DNA of 57,773 bases from JALYGK01 sp036259835 (lineage in GTDB: Bacteria > Actinomycetota > UBA4738), in NCBI GenBank assembly GCA_036259835.1, contig DATABA010000046.1, positions 1 to 57,773 on the forward strand. Reading direction: 5' to 3'. The stretch's first letter is position 1. Every line of letters begins with the position of its first letter. The position numbers were made by a program, and so were the translations under genes. Shown piece after piece: positions 17,391-25,314 of the stretch. The notes under the pieces were generated by a model. The model searched no databases and was not told the DNA's origin. It was given only the letters and a program-made list of their open reading frames with translations.

Positions 17391-17896
17391 GGAGCGGCCG
17401 TTTCCTTGACTCGTCGAAGCCGCTCGTGCTGGAGGTGGCACACGGCCGTCGCGACGGCATCTGCCGCATTGAGCTCCTCCGGGACGCCGCTGACGCCAAG
17501 GATTCGTACGAGCCCGCGTTGAACGGCGTCCTTCGGCGCGTTGCCGACGCCCGTGACGGCCATCTTCACCTGGAGCGGTGGGTACTCCACGACCGGCACG
17601 CCGGCCTGAGCGGCAGCCAGCGTGATGACCCCGGTCGCCCGGGCAACCTGCATCGCGCTCTGGCGATTCTGTCCCCACATGAGCGCCTCCAGCGCCATCG
17701 TGTCCGGTTGATGCGTCCGGATCACGTGGGCCACCGTTTCGTGGAGTCGCCGGAGCCGCTCGGCCGGGGGGATCGCCGTCGGTGTACGAACGGTCGAAGC
17801 CCACGTGACGGCCTGCTGACGGGCAGACCCCTCCACAACTGCCAGCCCTATGGCAGCGGTTCCGGGATCCACGCCGAGAACTCGGTGCTCGAACAT
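17387..17896 (-). CDS. ruvC: Holliday junction endonuclease RuvC
   Basis: A 169-residue RNase H-fold resolvase. Catalytic acids are visible as Asp in VLGVDPGTAAIG and Glu in MALEALMWGQN. The C-terminal site, usually DAAD, reads NAADAVATA, keeping the last Asp but with Asn at the third acid. The ATG at 17896 lies inside a LexA-type box (17891-17902), so the gene is probably SOS-regulated. A 98-bp gap before yebC suggests its own promoter. It forms a ruvC-ruvA-ruvB operon with 4-bp overlaps. Confidence 0.94.
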   Translation of the reverse strand: MFEHRVLGVDPGTAAIGLAVVEGSARQQAVTWASTVRTPTAIPPAERLRRLHETVAHVIRTHQPDTMALEALMWGQNRQSAMQVARATGVITLAAAQAGVPVVEYPPLQVKMAVTGVGNAPKDAVQRGLVRILGVSGVPEELNAADAVATAVCHLQHERLRRVKETAAP

Positions 17897-17902
17897 ACGT
17901 TC
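17891..17902. promoter_or_regulatory. LexA/SOS box at the ruvC start codon
   Basis: GAACATACGTTC on the plus strand (GAACGTATGTTC on the minus) matches the Gram-positive/actinobacterial SOS consensus GAAC-N4-GTTC and also fits the inner RNRY rule. The ruvC ATG is inside the box, so bound LexA would cover the translation start and block ruvCAB expression until DNA damage. lexA itself is outside the window. Confidence 0.78.
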
Positions 17903-17931
17903 AGAGCCTACGTCGGTGTCCCTTCCAGATC

Positions 17932-17949
17932 AATTACACCGCTGTAATT
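17932..17949. promoter_or_regulatory. Inverted repeat upstream of ruvC
   Basis: AATTACA and TGTAATT form a perfect 7-bp dyad around four bases, in an AT-rich patch 35 bp upstream of the ruvC start. It could be an operator or overlap the ruvC promoter. A second dyad, TGACA-TT-TGTCA at 17975-17986, lies closer to yebC. No known regulator was recognised for either. Confidence 0.35.
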
Positions 17950-17994
17950 TACCTAGCCACACGCGGAGCCGCTATGACATTTGTCACAGGGGCT

Positions 17995-18744
17995 TCAGCC
18001 CGTTTCGGCCAGGACCTGTTCCGGGATGTCGAAGTTCGAGTAGACGTTCTGAACGTCCTCCAGGTCCTCCAAGCTTTCGATCAGGCGGAGCACCGATTCG
18101 GCCTTGTCCCGGTCGAGTGGCACTTCGGTGGACGGGAGCATCGTGAGCTCCGCCGAGACGAACTGAACGCCGTTTTCCTCGAGCGCCTTCCGCACCGCGA
18201 CCAGCGCGTCGGGCGGCGTGACGATCTCCCAGTGCGCCCCCGAGTCGCGAAGATCCTCCGCGCCGGCTTCCAGAATGACCTCGAGAAGGCCGTCCTCCTC
18301 GGGAGCCACCTTTTTCTCGACGACGATGAGCCCACGCCGGTGGAACATCCACGCGACGCTTCCCGGGTCTCCGAGGGTTCCACCCATGCGGGTGAACGTG
18401 TGCCGCACTTCCTGGCCGGTCCGGTTGCGGTTGTCGGTCATGGCCTCTACCAGGACTGCCACACCGCCCGGGCCGTACCCCTCGTACGTCGCTTCCTGGT
18501 ACTGCGCTCCCCCGCTCTCCCCGGCCGCGCGCTTGATGGCGCGCTCGATGTTGTCCATGGGAACCGAATAATCACGGGCTTTCTGAACCGCCGACGCGAG
18601 CGTCATGTTGCCTTCGACGTTGGGACCGCCCTCCCGCACGGCGACCTCGATCGCCCGAAGGAGCTTCGAGAACATGCGCCCGCGCTTCTCGTCGGTCGCC
18701 GACTTCTTCCTCTTGATCTGGGTCCATTTCGAGTGGCCGGACAT
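17995..18744 (-). CDS. YebC/PmpR family protein
   Basis: 249 residues starting MSGHSKWTQIKRKKSATDEK at the ATG at 18744, the invariant family N-terminus. It continues with the three-domain body (ATYEGYGPGGVAVLVEAMTD, FHRRGLIVVEKK). The family has been described both as DNA-binding regulators and as ribosome-associated factors that ease polyproline stalling. It lies 25 bp downstream of pdxT and upstream of ruvC, the standard actinobacterial pdxS-pdxT-yebC-ruvC order. Confidence 0.94.
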   Translation of the reverse strand: MSGHSKWTQIKRKKSATDEKRGRMFSKLLRAIEVAVREGGPNVEGNMTLASAVQKARDYSVPMDNIERAIKRAAGESGGAQYQEATYEGYGPGGVAVLVEAMTDNRNRTGQEVRHTFTRMGGTLGDPGSVAWMFHRRGLIVVEKKVAPEEDGLLEVILEAGAEDLRDSGAHWEIVTPPDALVAVRKALEENGVQFVSAELTMLPSTEVPLDRDKAESVLRLIESLEDLEDVQNVYSNFDIPEQVLAETG

Positions 18745-18769
18745 GCGTGCTCCTGTCGTGCTGAACTCG

Positions 18770-19327
18770 TTAGCGAGCCAGGTCCAACAGCCGTTCGTGC
18801 AGGCGAGGATCGCGCGCCATCTCGGGGTGGAAGCTGGCGGCGAGCAGGTTGTCCCGCTGAACGACCACGGGGGTTCCTTCGTGCTCCGCCAACACGTCGA
18901 CATCAGGCCCGACCCCTTTCACGACGGGAGCCCGGATGAAGACGGCTCGGACGGGTCCCACTCCTTTCACGTCGATATCCGTTTCGAATGAATCGACCTG
19001 GCGGCCGTACGCGTTCCTTCGCACATCGATGTCGAGCACGGAGAGCAAGGGCGTCCCGCCCTCGACGTGCTCCGCCATGACGACCATGCCGGCGCACGTC
19101 CCGAACACAGGCATCCCTTCCTCCGCGCGCTTTCGAATCGGCTCGACCAGCTCGTACCGGGTGGCGAGCTTGCCGATCGTGGTCGATTCGCCTCCCGGGA
19201 TGGCCAGGCAATCCACGGAGTCGAGATCTTCGGGCGTTCGAACGAGCACCGGCGATGCGCCGCATTCGACGAACATCGCGGCGTGCTCACGGAAGTCGCC
19301 CTGAAGGGCAAGAACTCCAGCTTTCAT
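18770..19327 (-). CDS. pdxT: Pyridoxal 5'-phosphate synthase glutaminase subunit PdxT
   Basis: A 185-residue class I glutaminase that supplies ammonia to PdxS. It has the N-terminal VLALQGDFREHAAMF, the oxyanion region IPGGESTTIGKL, the catalytic Cys in FGTCAGMVVMAEH, and the C-terminal His/Glu pair in AASFHPEMARDPRLHE. Normal length. It is separated from pdxS by a DUF5671-like membrane gene on the same strand, an unusual interruption. Confidence 0.96.
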   Translation of the reverse strand: MKAGVLALQGDFREHAAMFVECGASPVLVRTPEDLDSVDCLAIPGGESTTIGKLATRYELVEPIRKRAEEGMPVFGTCAGMVVMAEHVEGGTPLLSVLDIDVRRNAYGRQVDSFETDIDVKGVGPVRAVFIRAPVVKGVGPDVDVLAEHEGTPVVVQRDNLLAASFHPEMARDPRLHERLLDLAR

Positions 19328-19355
19328 CGCGAAGCCATGATAGCCAGGGGTTCTG

Positions 19356-19943
19356 TCAGGCCGCTGTTGTGAGCTGACGGCCTCGTCGCAAATGCCAGAA
19401 CCACACGGGGGCCGACACGACGAGGATGATTCCGGAGTCGACGATCAGCCGGATCGACGCCTCTCGCTCAACGGGAACGCACCCGCCATTCCCATCAACA
19501 CCGGTGGCCCCAGACGGAAGGTCCAAATGCGCGCACTCCGGGAGGACCACATCCACGACGCCGATGAGTAGGAGAACGAGTCCCGTGAGAACGAAGCCCA
19601 GCGCCAGCGCGGCGACGACGTGGAAGTACAGCGACCGGCCCCAGAAGGCGTCGGTGTGCGGACGCTCCTCACGACGTCGCGCCTCGCGCAAGTGCCACCA
19701 CAAACACCCCACTCCGATGAGAACGAACGCAAGGCCGTTGAGGACACCTCGGATCGCCTCGCGGGTGCTGTCGTCTTCGTCCGGAAGGATGAGATCGCGG
19801 ACACCGAAGAGCGCCGCGATGGTGCCTCCCAGGAGAAAACCGACGCCCGTGAGCGCCGCCAGGTAGTAGTACAGCTGACCGAGGACGAAGGCGGCTCTAC
19901 CCGGCTTCTGCGCTTCCCCCGAAGTCTGGTCCGTGGCTACCAG
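19356..19943 (-). CDS. DUF5671-like membrane protein without a standard start codon
   Basis: The reading frame ending at 19356 encodes four hydrophobic segments, including GQLYYYLAALTGVGFLLGG, VLNGLAFVLIGVGCLWWH, VVAALALGFVLTGLVLLL and LIVDSGIILVVSAPVWFW, consistent with a DUF5671-type protein. The first GTG is at 19712, which would remove the first two helices. Between 19712 and the upstream in-frame stop (inside pdxS) there is no ATG, GTG or TTG. A CTG at 19943, overlapping the end of pdxS, is the best guess for the start (195 aa). Alternatives are a sequencing error or truncated expression from 19712. Confidence 0.6.
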   Translation of the reverse strand: MVATDQTSGEAQKPGRAAFVLGQLYYYLAALTGVGFLLGGTIAALFGVRDLILPDEDDSTREAIRGVLNGLAFVLIGVGCLWWHLREARRREERPHTDAFWGRSLYFHVVAALALGFVLTGLVLLLIGVVDVVLPECAHLDLPSGATGVDGNGGCVPVEREASIRLIVDSGIILVVSAPVWFWHLRRGRQLTTAA

Positions 19944-20824
19944 CCTCTGGTCTGGAGAAGTTCCTCCTCGGCGAGCTTCGCCACGTCCAGTCCACGCATC
20001 GGGTCACCGAGCCCTCGCGAGACCTTCGCGAGGATGTCGGGGTCCTGGTAGTACGTCGTTGCCTCCACGATCGCTCGGGCGCGTGGCGCCGGGTCCTCTG
20101 ACTTGAAGATTCCGGAGCCGACGAAGTTCCCGTCGGCCCCGAGGTGCATCATGAGCGCAGCGTCGGCCGGAGTGGCGATCCCACCCGCCGCGAAGTTGAC
20201 CACCGGAAGCTTCCCTGTGGCGGCTACCTGCCGAACCAGCTCGAGCGGCGCCCCGATCTCCTTCCCCGCCCGGCCGAGCTCATCACTGCGCAGCCCCTGG
20301 AGCTGCCGCATCTGTCCGGTAATCCGGCGCATATGCCGAACGGCTTCGACCACGTTGCCCGTGCCGGCTTCGCCCTTGGTCCGGATCATCGCGGCGCCCT
20401 CCGAGATCCGGCGCAGCGCCTCGCCGAGATCGCGGGCTCCACACACGAAGGGCACCGTGAAGTCCCACTTGTCGATGTGGTTCTCCTCGTCGGCGGGTGT
20501 GAGGACCTCGCTCTCGTCGACATAGTCCACGCCGAGCGACTGCAGCACCTGCGCTTCCACGAAGTGGCCGATCCGGCACTTCGCCATGACCGGGATGGAA
20601 ACCGCCTCCATGATTTCGGTCACCTTGACCGGGTCCGCCATCCGAGCCACGCCACCCTCCGCGCGAATGTCTGCGGGGACGCGCTCCAGCGCCATCACCG
20701 CGGCGGCCCCGGCGTCTTCCGCGATCTTGGCCTGCTCGGCGGTGGTGACGTCCATGATGACGCCGCCTTTCAGCATCTCGGCGAGCCCCGTCTTCACCCG
20801 AAGCGTCCCGGTTTCGTTCTGCAT
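19937..20824 (-). CDS. pdxS: Pyridoxal 5'-phosphate synthase lyase subunit PdxS
   Basis: A 295-residue TIM-barrel enzyme that builds PLP from ribose 5-phosphate, glyceraldehyde 3-phosphate and ammonia from PdxT. It has VKTGLAEMLKGGVIMDV with the first Schiff-base Lys, ALERVPADIRAEGGVARM, VDYVDESEVLTPADEE, and GAAMIRTKGEAGTGNVVEAV. It ends in RGW. It starts 92 bp from the divergent trpS ATG, so the gap holds both promoters. Confidence 0.97.
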   Translation of the reverse strand: MQNETGTLRVKTGLAEMLKGGVIMDVTTAEQAKIAEDAGAAAVMALERVPADIRAEGGVARMADPVKVTEIMEAVSIPVMAKCRIGHFVEAQVLQSLGVDYVDESEVLTPADEENHIDKWDFTVPFVCGARDLGEALRRISEGAAMIRTKGEAGTGNVVEAVRHMRRITGQMRQLQGLRSDELGRAGKEIGAPLELVRQVAATGKLPVVNFAAGGIATPADAALMMHLGADGNFVGSGIFKSEDPAPRARAIVEATTYYQDPDILAKVSRGLGDPMRGLDVAKLAEEELLQTRGW

Positions 20825-20916
20825 CGCGCCCCTCCACGCCCGTTGTGGGCACCAACTCCGCTTCTTTTCGACCAGTCTACTCGGCGCGTCTCCGGCCCCG
20901 GTACCCTTGGACCGAC

Positions 20917-21909
20917 ATGCGGATCTTCAGCGGAATTCAGCCGACGGGACGCAAGCACCTCGGGAACTACCTGGGTGCCATCCGGCATTACGTCTCAGGC
21001 CAGGACCGCGGCGACGCCATTTACTGCATCGTCGACCTCCACGCCATCACCGTCACTTACGACCCGGCCGACCTTCGCCAGCGCCTCTACGACACGACAG
21101 CGATCCTCATGGCGGCGGGACTCGATCCGAACCGTTGCATCCTGTTCCGGCAGTCCGACGTCAAGGAGCACACGGAGCTCTGTTGGCTCCTGTCCAGCGT
21201 CACGTCCTACGGCGAGCTGGCCCGTATGCACCAGTTCAAGGAGAAATCCGGCGAGCAGCGCGACTTCGTTTCCGCCGGACTGTTCATCTACCCGATCCTG
21301 CAGGCGGCCGACATCCTGGCGTACTGCACCGACGAGGTCCCCGTCGGTGAGGACCAGCGGCAGCACCTCGAGCTGGCCAGGAACATCGCCGAACGGTTCA
21401 ACTCCCGGTACGGCCAGACGTTGGTGCTTCCGGCCCATCGCATTCCGCCGGTCGGCGCGCGAATCATGGACCTCCAGGCGCCAGAGCGAAAGATGTCGAC
21501 CACCGGAGGGACCGAGCAGGGCACGGTATTCGTGTTGGACGAACCCGCCGCTATCGAGAAGAAGTTCATGAGCGCCGTGACCGATTCGGGATCGGAGATT
21601 CGGCGGGCACCCGACAAGGCCGGCATATCCAATCTGATCGAGATCCTGGCCTCGGTTCGAGACATCACTCCCGAGGCGGTGGAGCGAGAGTTCGACGGCT
21701 CCCGTTACTCGGACTTCAAGAAAGCGGTGGCGGAAGCGGCCGTGGACTACCTTCGACCGGTCCGCGAGCGATACATGGAGCTCCGCGCCGACGAAAAGCG
21801 GCTGGAAGAGATCCTCGCCGCGGGAGCCGACAAGGCGAGGGTCATCGCGTCACGAACGGTGGCTGACGTGCGTGAGCGAATGGGGGTCGCGGCTCCCTCC
21901 GGCGACTAA
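20917..21909 (+). CDS. trpS: Tryptophanyl-tRNA synthetase
   Basis: 330 residues from the ATG at 20917, which begins MRIFSGIQPTGRKHLGNYLG; the HIGH-type signature is in PTGRKHLGNYLGA. The KMSKS-type loop is RKMSTTGGTEQGTV, a variant common outside Proteobacteria. It has the substrate region GLFIYPILQAADILAY and VPVGEDQRQHLELARN. A longer in-frame extension upstream lacks family similarity and was not used. Transcribed divergently from pdxS. Confidence 0.96.
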   Translation: MRIFSGIQPTGRKHLGNYLGAIRHYVSGQDRGDAIYCIVDLHAITVTYDPADLRQRLYDTTAILMAAGLDPNRCILFRQSDVKEHTELCWLLSSVTSYGELARMHQFKEKSGEQRDFVSAGLFIYPILQAADILAYCTDEVPVGEDQRQHLELARNIAERFNSRYGQTLVLPAHRIPPVGARIMDLQAPERKMSTTGGTEQGTVFVLDEPAAIEKKFMSAVTDSGSEIRRAPDKAGISNLIEILASVRDITPEAVEREFDGSRYSDFKKAVAEAAVDYLRPVRERYMELRADEKRLEEILAAGADKARVIASRTVADVRERMGVAAPSGD

Positions 21910-21924
21910 AGCGCTCGCCGCCCG

Positions 21925-22941
21925 CTACTGGCGGGTAGCCGAGATGTCGACGTCTGACGGCACCAACTCGACCCAGGTGACTCCCGGCAGCAGGCTGATC
22001 TCGTCGCCGTCCCGGTTGTAGAACTTCGTGACGTCGCCGACCGTCGGACGCCGCCACGTTCCGACGCTCATCCGGCCGCCCCGCAGGATGTAGGCCTTGC
22101 CGGACCCGACGGAGACAACTTCAGGCGATCGGTTGCCTGCGGCATCGATGATGTTGCTCTGTATCACCTTCACCACTTGGACCACCACGTTCGTGGCCGC
22201 AACCTGTCTTCCGTCGGAATAGGTGTGCGGTACATCTCCGTGCGACCGAACGTACGCGTTCCTCTGCTGGTCCCATCTCCAGTAGACGTCGGAGAACGAC
22301 GAGAACGGGATGTGAAGGGTTCCAACTTGCCGTCCCGTGGTGGGCGGATCAGGCGAGTAGTTGAAGATCGGATTCGGGGCGCCCTTCTCGTCCTTCGCCA
22401 CGCCGTAGAGCTCCCTGGTGCTGCTGTACAGGTTGTGCGGCGCCGACTCGTTCGGGTCTCGGTGGTAGGCACCGGCCGCCTCGCGGACGTTGTAGTTGAT
22501 GTTGACGAGGTCCGACCGATCCACACGGTCGAACACTGCCTTCACACCTCCGGCGAAGGCGAAGAGCGGCCGGCCGTACTGCGCGAGGACGTCGACGTCG
22601 CTGATCCGGGCGCTACGAATGGGCTGGATGCGGGTGGCATCGCGGCACTGGTAGATCACGATGAACCGGGTGATCCCTCCCTCGACGGGCTCCTCATAGA
22701 TGATGTCGGCGAACGACAGGCCCGTCTGGGGACGAACCTCGGGAAGGTTCTCCACCTTGACGGCCAGCGCGGGACGGTCCGGAACAGTCCCACGGGCTGG
22801 CTTGAGACCGGTCAACGGGCACACGGCTGGCGGTTCATCGGCGCGCTGCTGTCCCGGCGGCTCGTCGCTTCCACATGCAGTGAACAGCAGTATTGCCGCC
22901 AGCCCCGCTCCAGCCAGGCGTGCGCGTCGGCTCGATCTCAT
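21925..22941 (-). CDS. DUF3048 (YerB-like) lipoprotein
   Basis: 338 residues from the ATG at 22941, preceded by AAGGAGG. It has a lipoprotein signal peptide with lipobox LLFTACGSDE, then a DUF3048 region: CPLTGLKPARGTVPDRPALAVKVEN, GLSFADIIYEEPVEGGITRF and IQPIRSARISDVDVLAQYGRP (split here for length). The C-terminal segment has GTWRRPTVGDVTKFYNRDG. The role is unknown; the family is exported and widespread in Gram-positives. Its end converges with trpS, 15 bp apart. Confidence 0.87.
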   Translation of the reverse strand: MRSSRRARLAGAGLAAILLFTACGSDEPPGQQRADEPPAVCPLTGLKPARGTVPDRPALAVKVENLPEVRPQTGLSFADIIYEEPVEGGITRFIVIYQCRDATRIQPIRSARISDVDVLAQYGRPLFAFAGGVKAVFDRVDRSDLVNINYNVREAAGAYHRDPNESAPHNLYSSTRELYGVAKDEKGAPNPIFNYSPDPPTTGRQVGTLHIPFSSFSDVYWRWDQQRNAYVRSHGDVPHTYSDGRQVAATNVVVQVVKVIQSNIIDAAGNRSPEVVSVGSGKAYILRGGRMSVGTWRRPTVGDVTKFYNRDGDEISLLPGVTWVELVPSDVDISATRQ

Positions 22942-23037
22942 GTGATGTGGGCCTCCTTGATTGAGGAGCACAGAACGTTCGGACCAAAGATTAGCGACGG
23001 ATGGTACGGACGGGTGGGAGGCGCAACAAAGAAATCA

Positions 23038-23922
23038 CTACATCTCCTCGAGGATGCGAATCCGCTCCCCGATGGGAGGGTGAGTCGAAAACATCGTTTC
23101 GAACCAGTTGTAGCCCTCACCCGGAGTGCGCGAGGGCTGTTTGAGCCAGAGGTGCGCCGTTGCGTTGTTGGTGGCCTTCATCGGAGTGTTGTCCGCGGCG
23201 ATTTTCCGGAGCGCGGAAGCCAACCCCGGCGGGTAGCGGGTGAACAGCGCACCCTGCGCATCGGCCAGGTATTCACGTCGACGCGATACGGCCACGCGGA
23301 TGAGCTGGGCGAACAGCGAGGCCACGGCGGCGAAGGCGAACCCGACCAGGACCAGCGGGAGCGACCCTACCCTGCGGCTGCGGCCTCCTCCCCACCAGAA
23401 GATCCGGAGCATGAACTCGGCCATCAGCACGACCGCTCCGACCAGCGTTCCTACGATCGTCCCCAGCAGGACGTCCCGTCCCTGGACGTGAGCCATCTCG
23501 TGGGCGATAACGCCTTCCAGCTCCAGACGGTTCATCGAATCGAGCAGACCCTGCGTCACCGCGATCGAGGAATGCGTGGGATCTCGCCCCGTCGCGAACG
23601 CGTTCAGGGCACGCTCGGGAACGATGTACACGTCGGGCTTCGGGAGACCGGCGGCCAGGGAGAGCCCCTCGACGATGTTGTGCAGCCGCGGCTCTTCCTC
23701 CGGCGTGACCTTCCGGGCTCGGGCCGCTCGGAGGACGAGCCGGTCCCCGTATCGATACGAGTAGAACGACATGGCCGCCGCAATGACGAGCGCCACGACC
23801 AGCCCGAGGATGCCAACGTTCAACAGACGGCCCAGTAGATAGCCGCCGCCGGCCGCGAACATCACCGCGATAGCGACGATCAGAACGGTTCGGCGCCGGT
23901 TGCTGGCGATCTGTTCGTACAA
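23038..23922 (-). CDS. htpX: M48 family membrane metalloprotease HtpX-like
   Basis: A 294-residue inner-membrane zinc protease for quality control of membrane proteins. Two N-terminal helices (about 13-50) precede the protease domain with PKPDVYIVPERALNAFATG, the zinc motif HEMAHVQGRD (HExxH), a further helix pair, and the third ligand Glu in SRRREYLADAQGA. The gene lies 3 bp after lemA; the lemA-htpX pair recurs in many bacteria. Confidence 0.93.
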   Translation of the reverse strand: MYEQIASNRRRTVLIVAIAVMFAAGGGYLLGRLLNVGILGLVVALVIAAAMSFYSYRYGDRLVLRAARARKVTPEEEPRLHNIVEGLSLAAGLPKPDVYIVPERALNAFATGRDPTHSSIAVTQGLLDSMNRLELEGVIAHEMAHVQGRDVLLGTIVGTLVGAVVLMAEFMLRIFWWGGGRSRRVGSLPLVLVGFAFAAVASLFAQLIRVAVSRRREYLADAQGALFTRYPPGLASALRKIAADNTPMKATNNATAHLWLKQPSRTPGEGYNWFETMFSTHPPIGERIRILEEM

Positions 23923-23925
23923 CGG

Positions 23926-24477
23926 CTAGAACTGCACGCCGACCGGTCCTCGCGCCGGCTCCTCGATCTCGAAGAACTCCTTCTCCTCGAACCGGCCCAT
24001 GGCAGCGACGAACCGCGAGGGGAAGCTCTCGATGAGCGTGTTCAGCGCGGCGACCTGATCGTTGTAGAACTGGCGGGCGAACGCGATCTTCGACTCGGTG
24101 CCGACGAGCTCTTCCTGGAGCGCAAGGAAGTTCTCGTTCGCCCTGAGCTCGGGATAGTTCTCCGCGACCGCTATGAGCTGGCGGAGGCCACGGGTCACCT
24201 GGTTTTCGGCTTCCGCCTGCGCCGCGACACCGGAGGCTGCCTCCGCCCCCGACCGCGCTCGGGCGACGTTTTCGAAGAGCTCACGCTCGTGCGCCGCGTA
24301 CGCCCGGACGGTCTCGATGAGGTTCGGAATGAGGTCGTAGCGCCGTCTCAGCTGAACGTCTATCTGGGACCACGCGTTCTCGGATCGAACGCGAAGTCGG
24401 ACCAGTCGGTTGTACGTGAAGACGACGTACAGGACGACGACGACGACCACGCCAACGCCGATCCACACCCCGAGCAC
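23926..24477 (-). CDS. lemA: LemA family protein
   Basis: A 183-residue protein with one N-terminal membrane helix (about 4-22) and a long helical-bundle domain. Hallmarks are YNRLVRLRVRSENAWSQIDV, LRRRYDLIPNLIETVRAYA, VAENYPELRANENFLALQEE and FYNDQVAALNTLIESFPSRF. The function is poorly defined; LemA is commonly linked to HtpX-type proteases and the cell envelope. First gene of a likely lemA-htpX operon. Confidence 0.93.
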   Translation of the reverse strand: MLGVWIGVGVVVVVVLYVVFTYNRLVRLRVRSENAWSQIDVQLRRRYDLIPNLIETVRAYAAHERELFENVARARSGAEAASGVAAQAEAENQVTRGLRQLIAVAENYPELRANENFLALQEELVGTESKIAFARQFYNDQVAALNTLIESFPSRFVAAMGRFEEKEFFEIEEPARGPVGVQF

Positions 24478-24575
24478 GTCAAAATCTTAGCGGCCGTCCG
24501 GTCGGCGGCTTCGGCGACTTACTCGGCCAGGAGCAGCAGTGCCATGACCGCGAACCCCCCGACCATGGCCAGGAA

Positions 24576-25277
24576 CTACACTGTCGACGTCCACGCGTTG
24601 GTCTCCCGGTGCAGCTCCGGGATGAGGTCGGCGCCTGCGATGTAGATGAACGCGCCGGCCGTGATGGCTAGAAGCGGCCGGGCGAGTGCGACGACGTCCG
24701 CAAGAACCAAGGTCAGCACGCCACCCACGACAGCGGTGACGGCGGACAGGAAGTTCAGTTGCAGCGCGCGGCGCGGCTTCACGCCGGCATGAACCAAGAC
24801 ACCGAGATCGCCGATCTCCTGCGGGATCTCGTGCAGTGCGACGGCCAGAGCGGTGGTCGTGCCGAGCGGGACGCTCGCCAGGAACGCGCCGGCGATGATC
24901 GCCCCGTCCACGAAGTTGTGCACGCCGTCGCCGACCACGTTCGTGACCGCTACCGGATGCACCACCTCTCCGGACGAAAAGTTCAACGCGTGGTGCCAGT
25001 GGATGAACTTCTCGAGCACGAAGAAACCGACGATGCCGGCGACCATGGTGAACGTGATCCCCACCGTCAGCCCTCCCTCTTCGGCGAGCTCCGGAATGAT
25101 GTGCAGCAGCGCGTCGCCGAGTAGCGCTCCGACCGCGAAGCTCACGAGAATCGGAATGAGCTGACGCAGCAACCGTTCTCGGACCAACAGAACGAGCACG
25201 CCGACGAACGACAGGAGACTCACCCCGACGACGGCGATCAGCGTCAATATCCAGGTTTTCGCCGCGACGGCGACCAT
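24576..25277 (-). CDS. ZIP family divalent metal transporter
   Basis: 233 residues from the ATG at 25277 and about seven hydrophobic segments. The ZIP metal-binding helices are clear: VGDGVHNFVDGAIIAGAF (helix 4, HNFxDG) and ALAVALHEIPQEIGDLGV (helix 5, HExPQE). A His-containing loop (IHWHHALNFSSGEVVH) lies before helix 4. Likely imports or moves zinc or another divalent cation across the cytoplasmic membrane. It begins 38 bp after the glycosyltransferase gene, so it may be cotranscribed with the lipid cluster. Confidence 0.88.
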   Translation of the reverse strand: MVAVAAKTWILTLIAVVGVSLLSFVGVLVLLVRERLLRQLIPILVSFAVGALLGDALLHIIPELAEEGGLTVGITFTMVAGIVGFFVLEKFIHWHHALNFSSGEVVHPVAVTNVVGDGVHNFVDGAIIAGAFLASVPLGTTTALAVALHEIPQEIGDLGVLVHAGVKPRRALQLNFLSAVTAVVGGVLTLVLADVVALARPLLAITAGAFIYIAGADLIPELHRETNAWTSTV

Positions 25278-25314
25278 CGCCGGGAAGGCTAGCAGCCAGA
25301 GCAGCGACCAGTTG

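Noticed and set aside
17888..17896. A second possible start for ruvC further downstream
   Set aside because: The ATG at 17896 gives the conserved N-terminus VLGVDPG at the right distance, so the overlap with the LexA box is accepted as real.
22177..23838. A 553-codon plus-strand frame
   Set aside because: It runs antisense through the DUF3048 and htpX genes, both of which have unmistakable family motifs.
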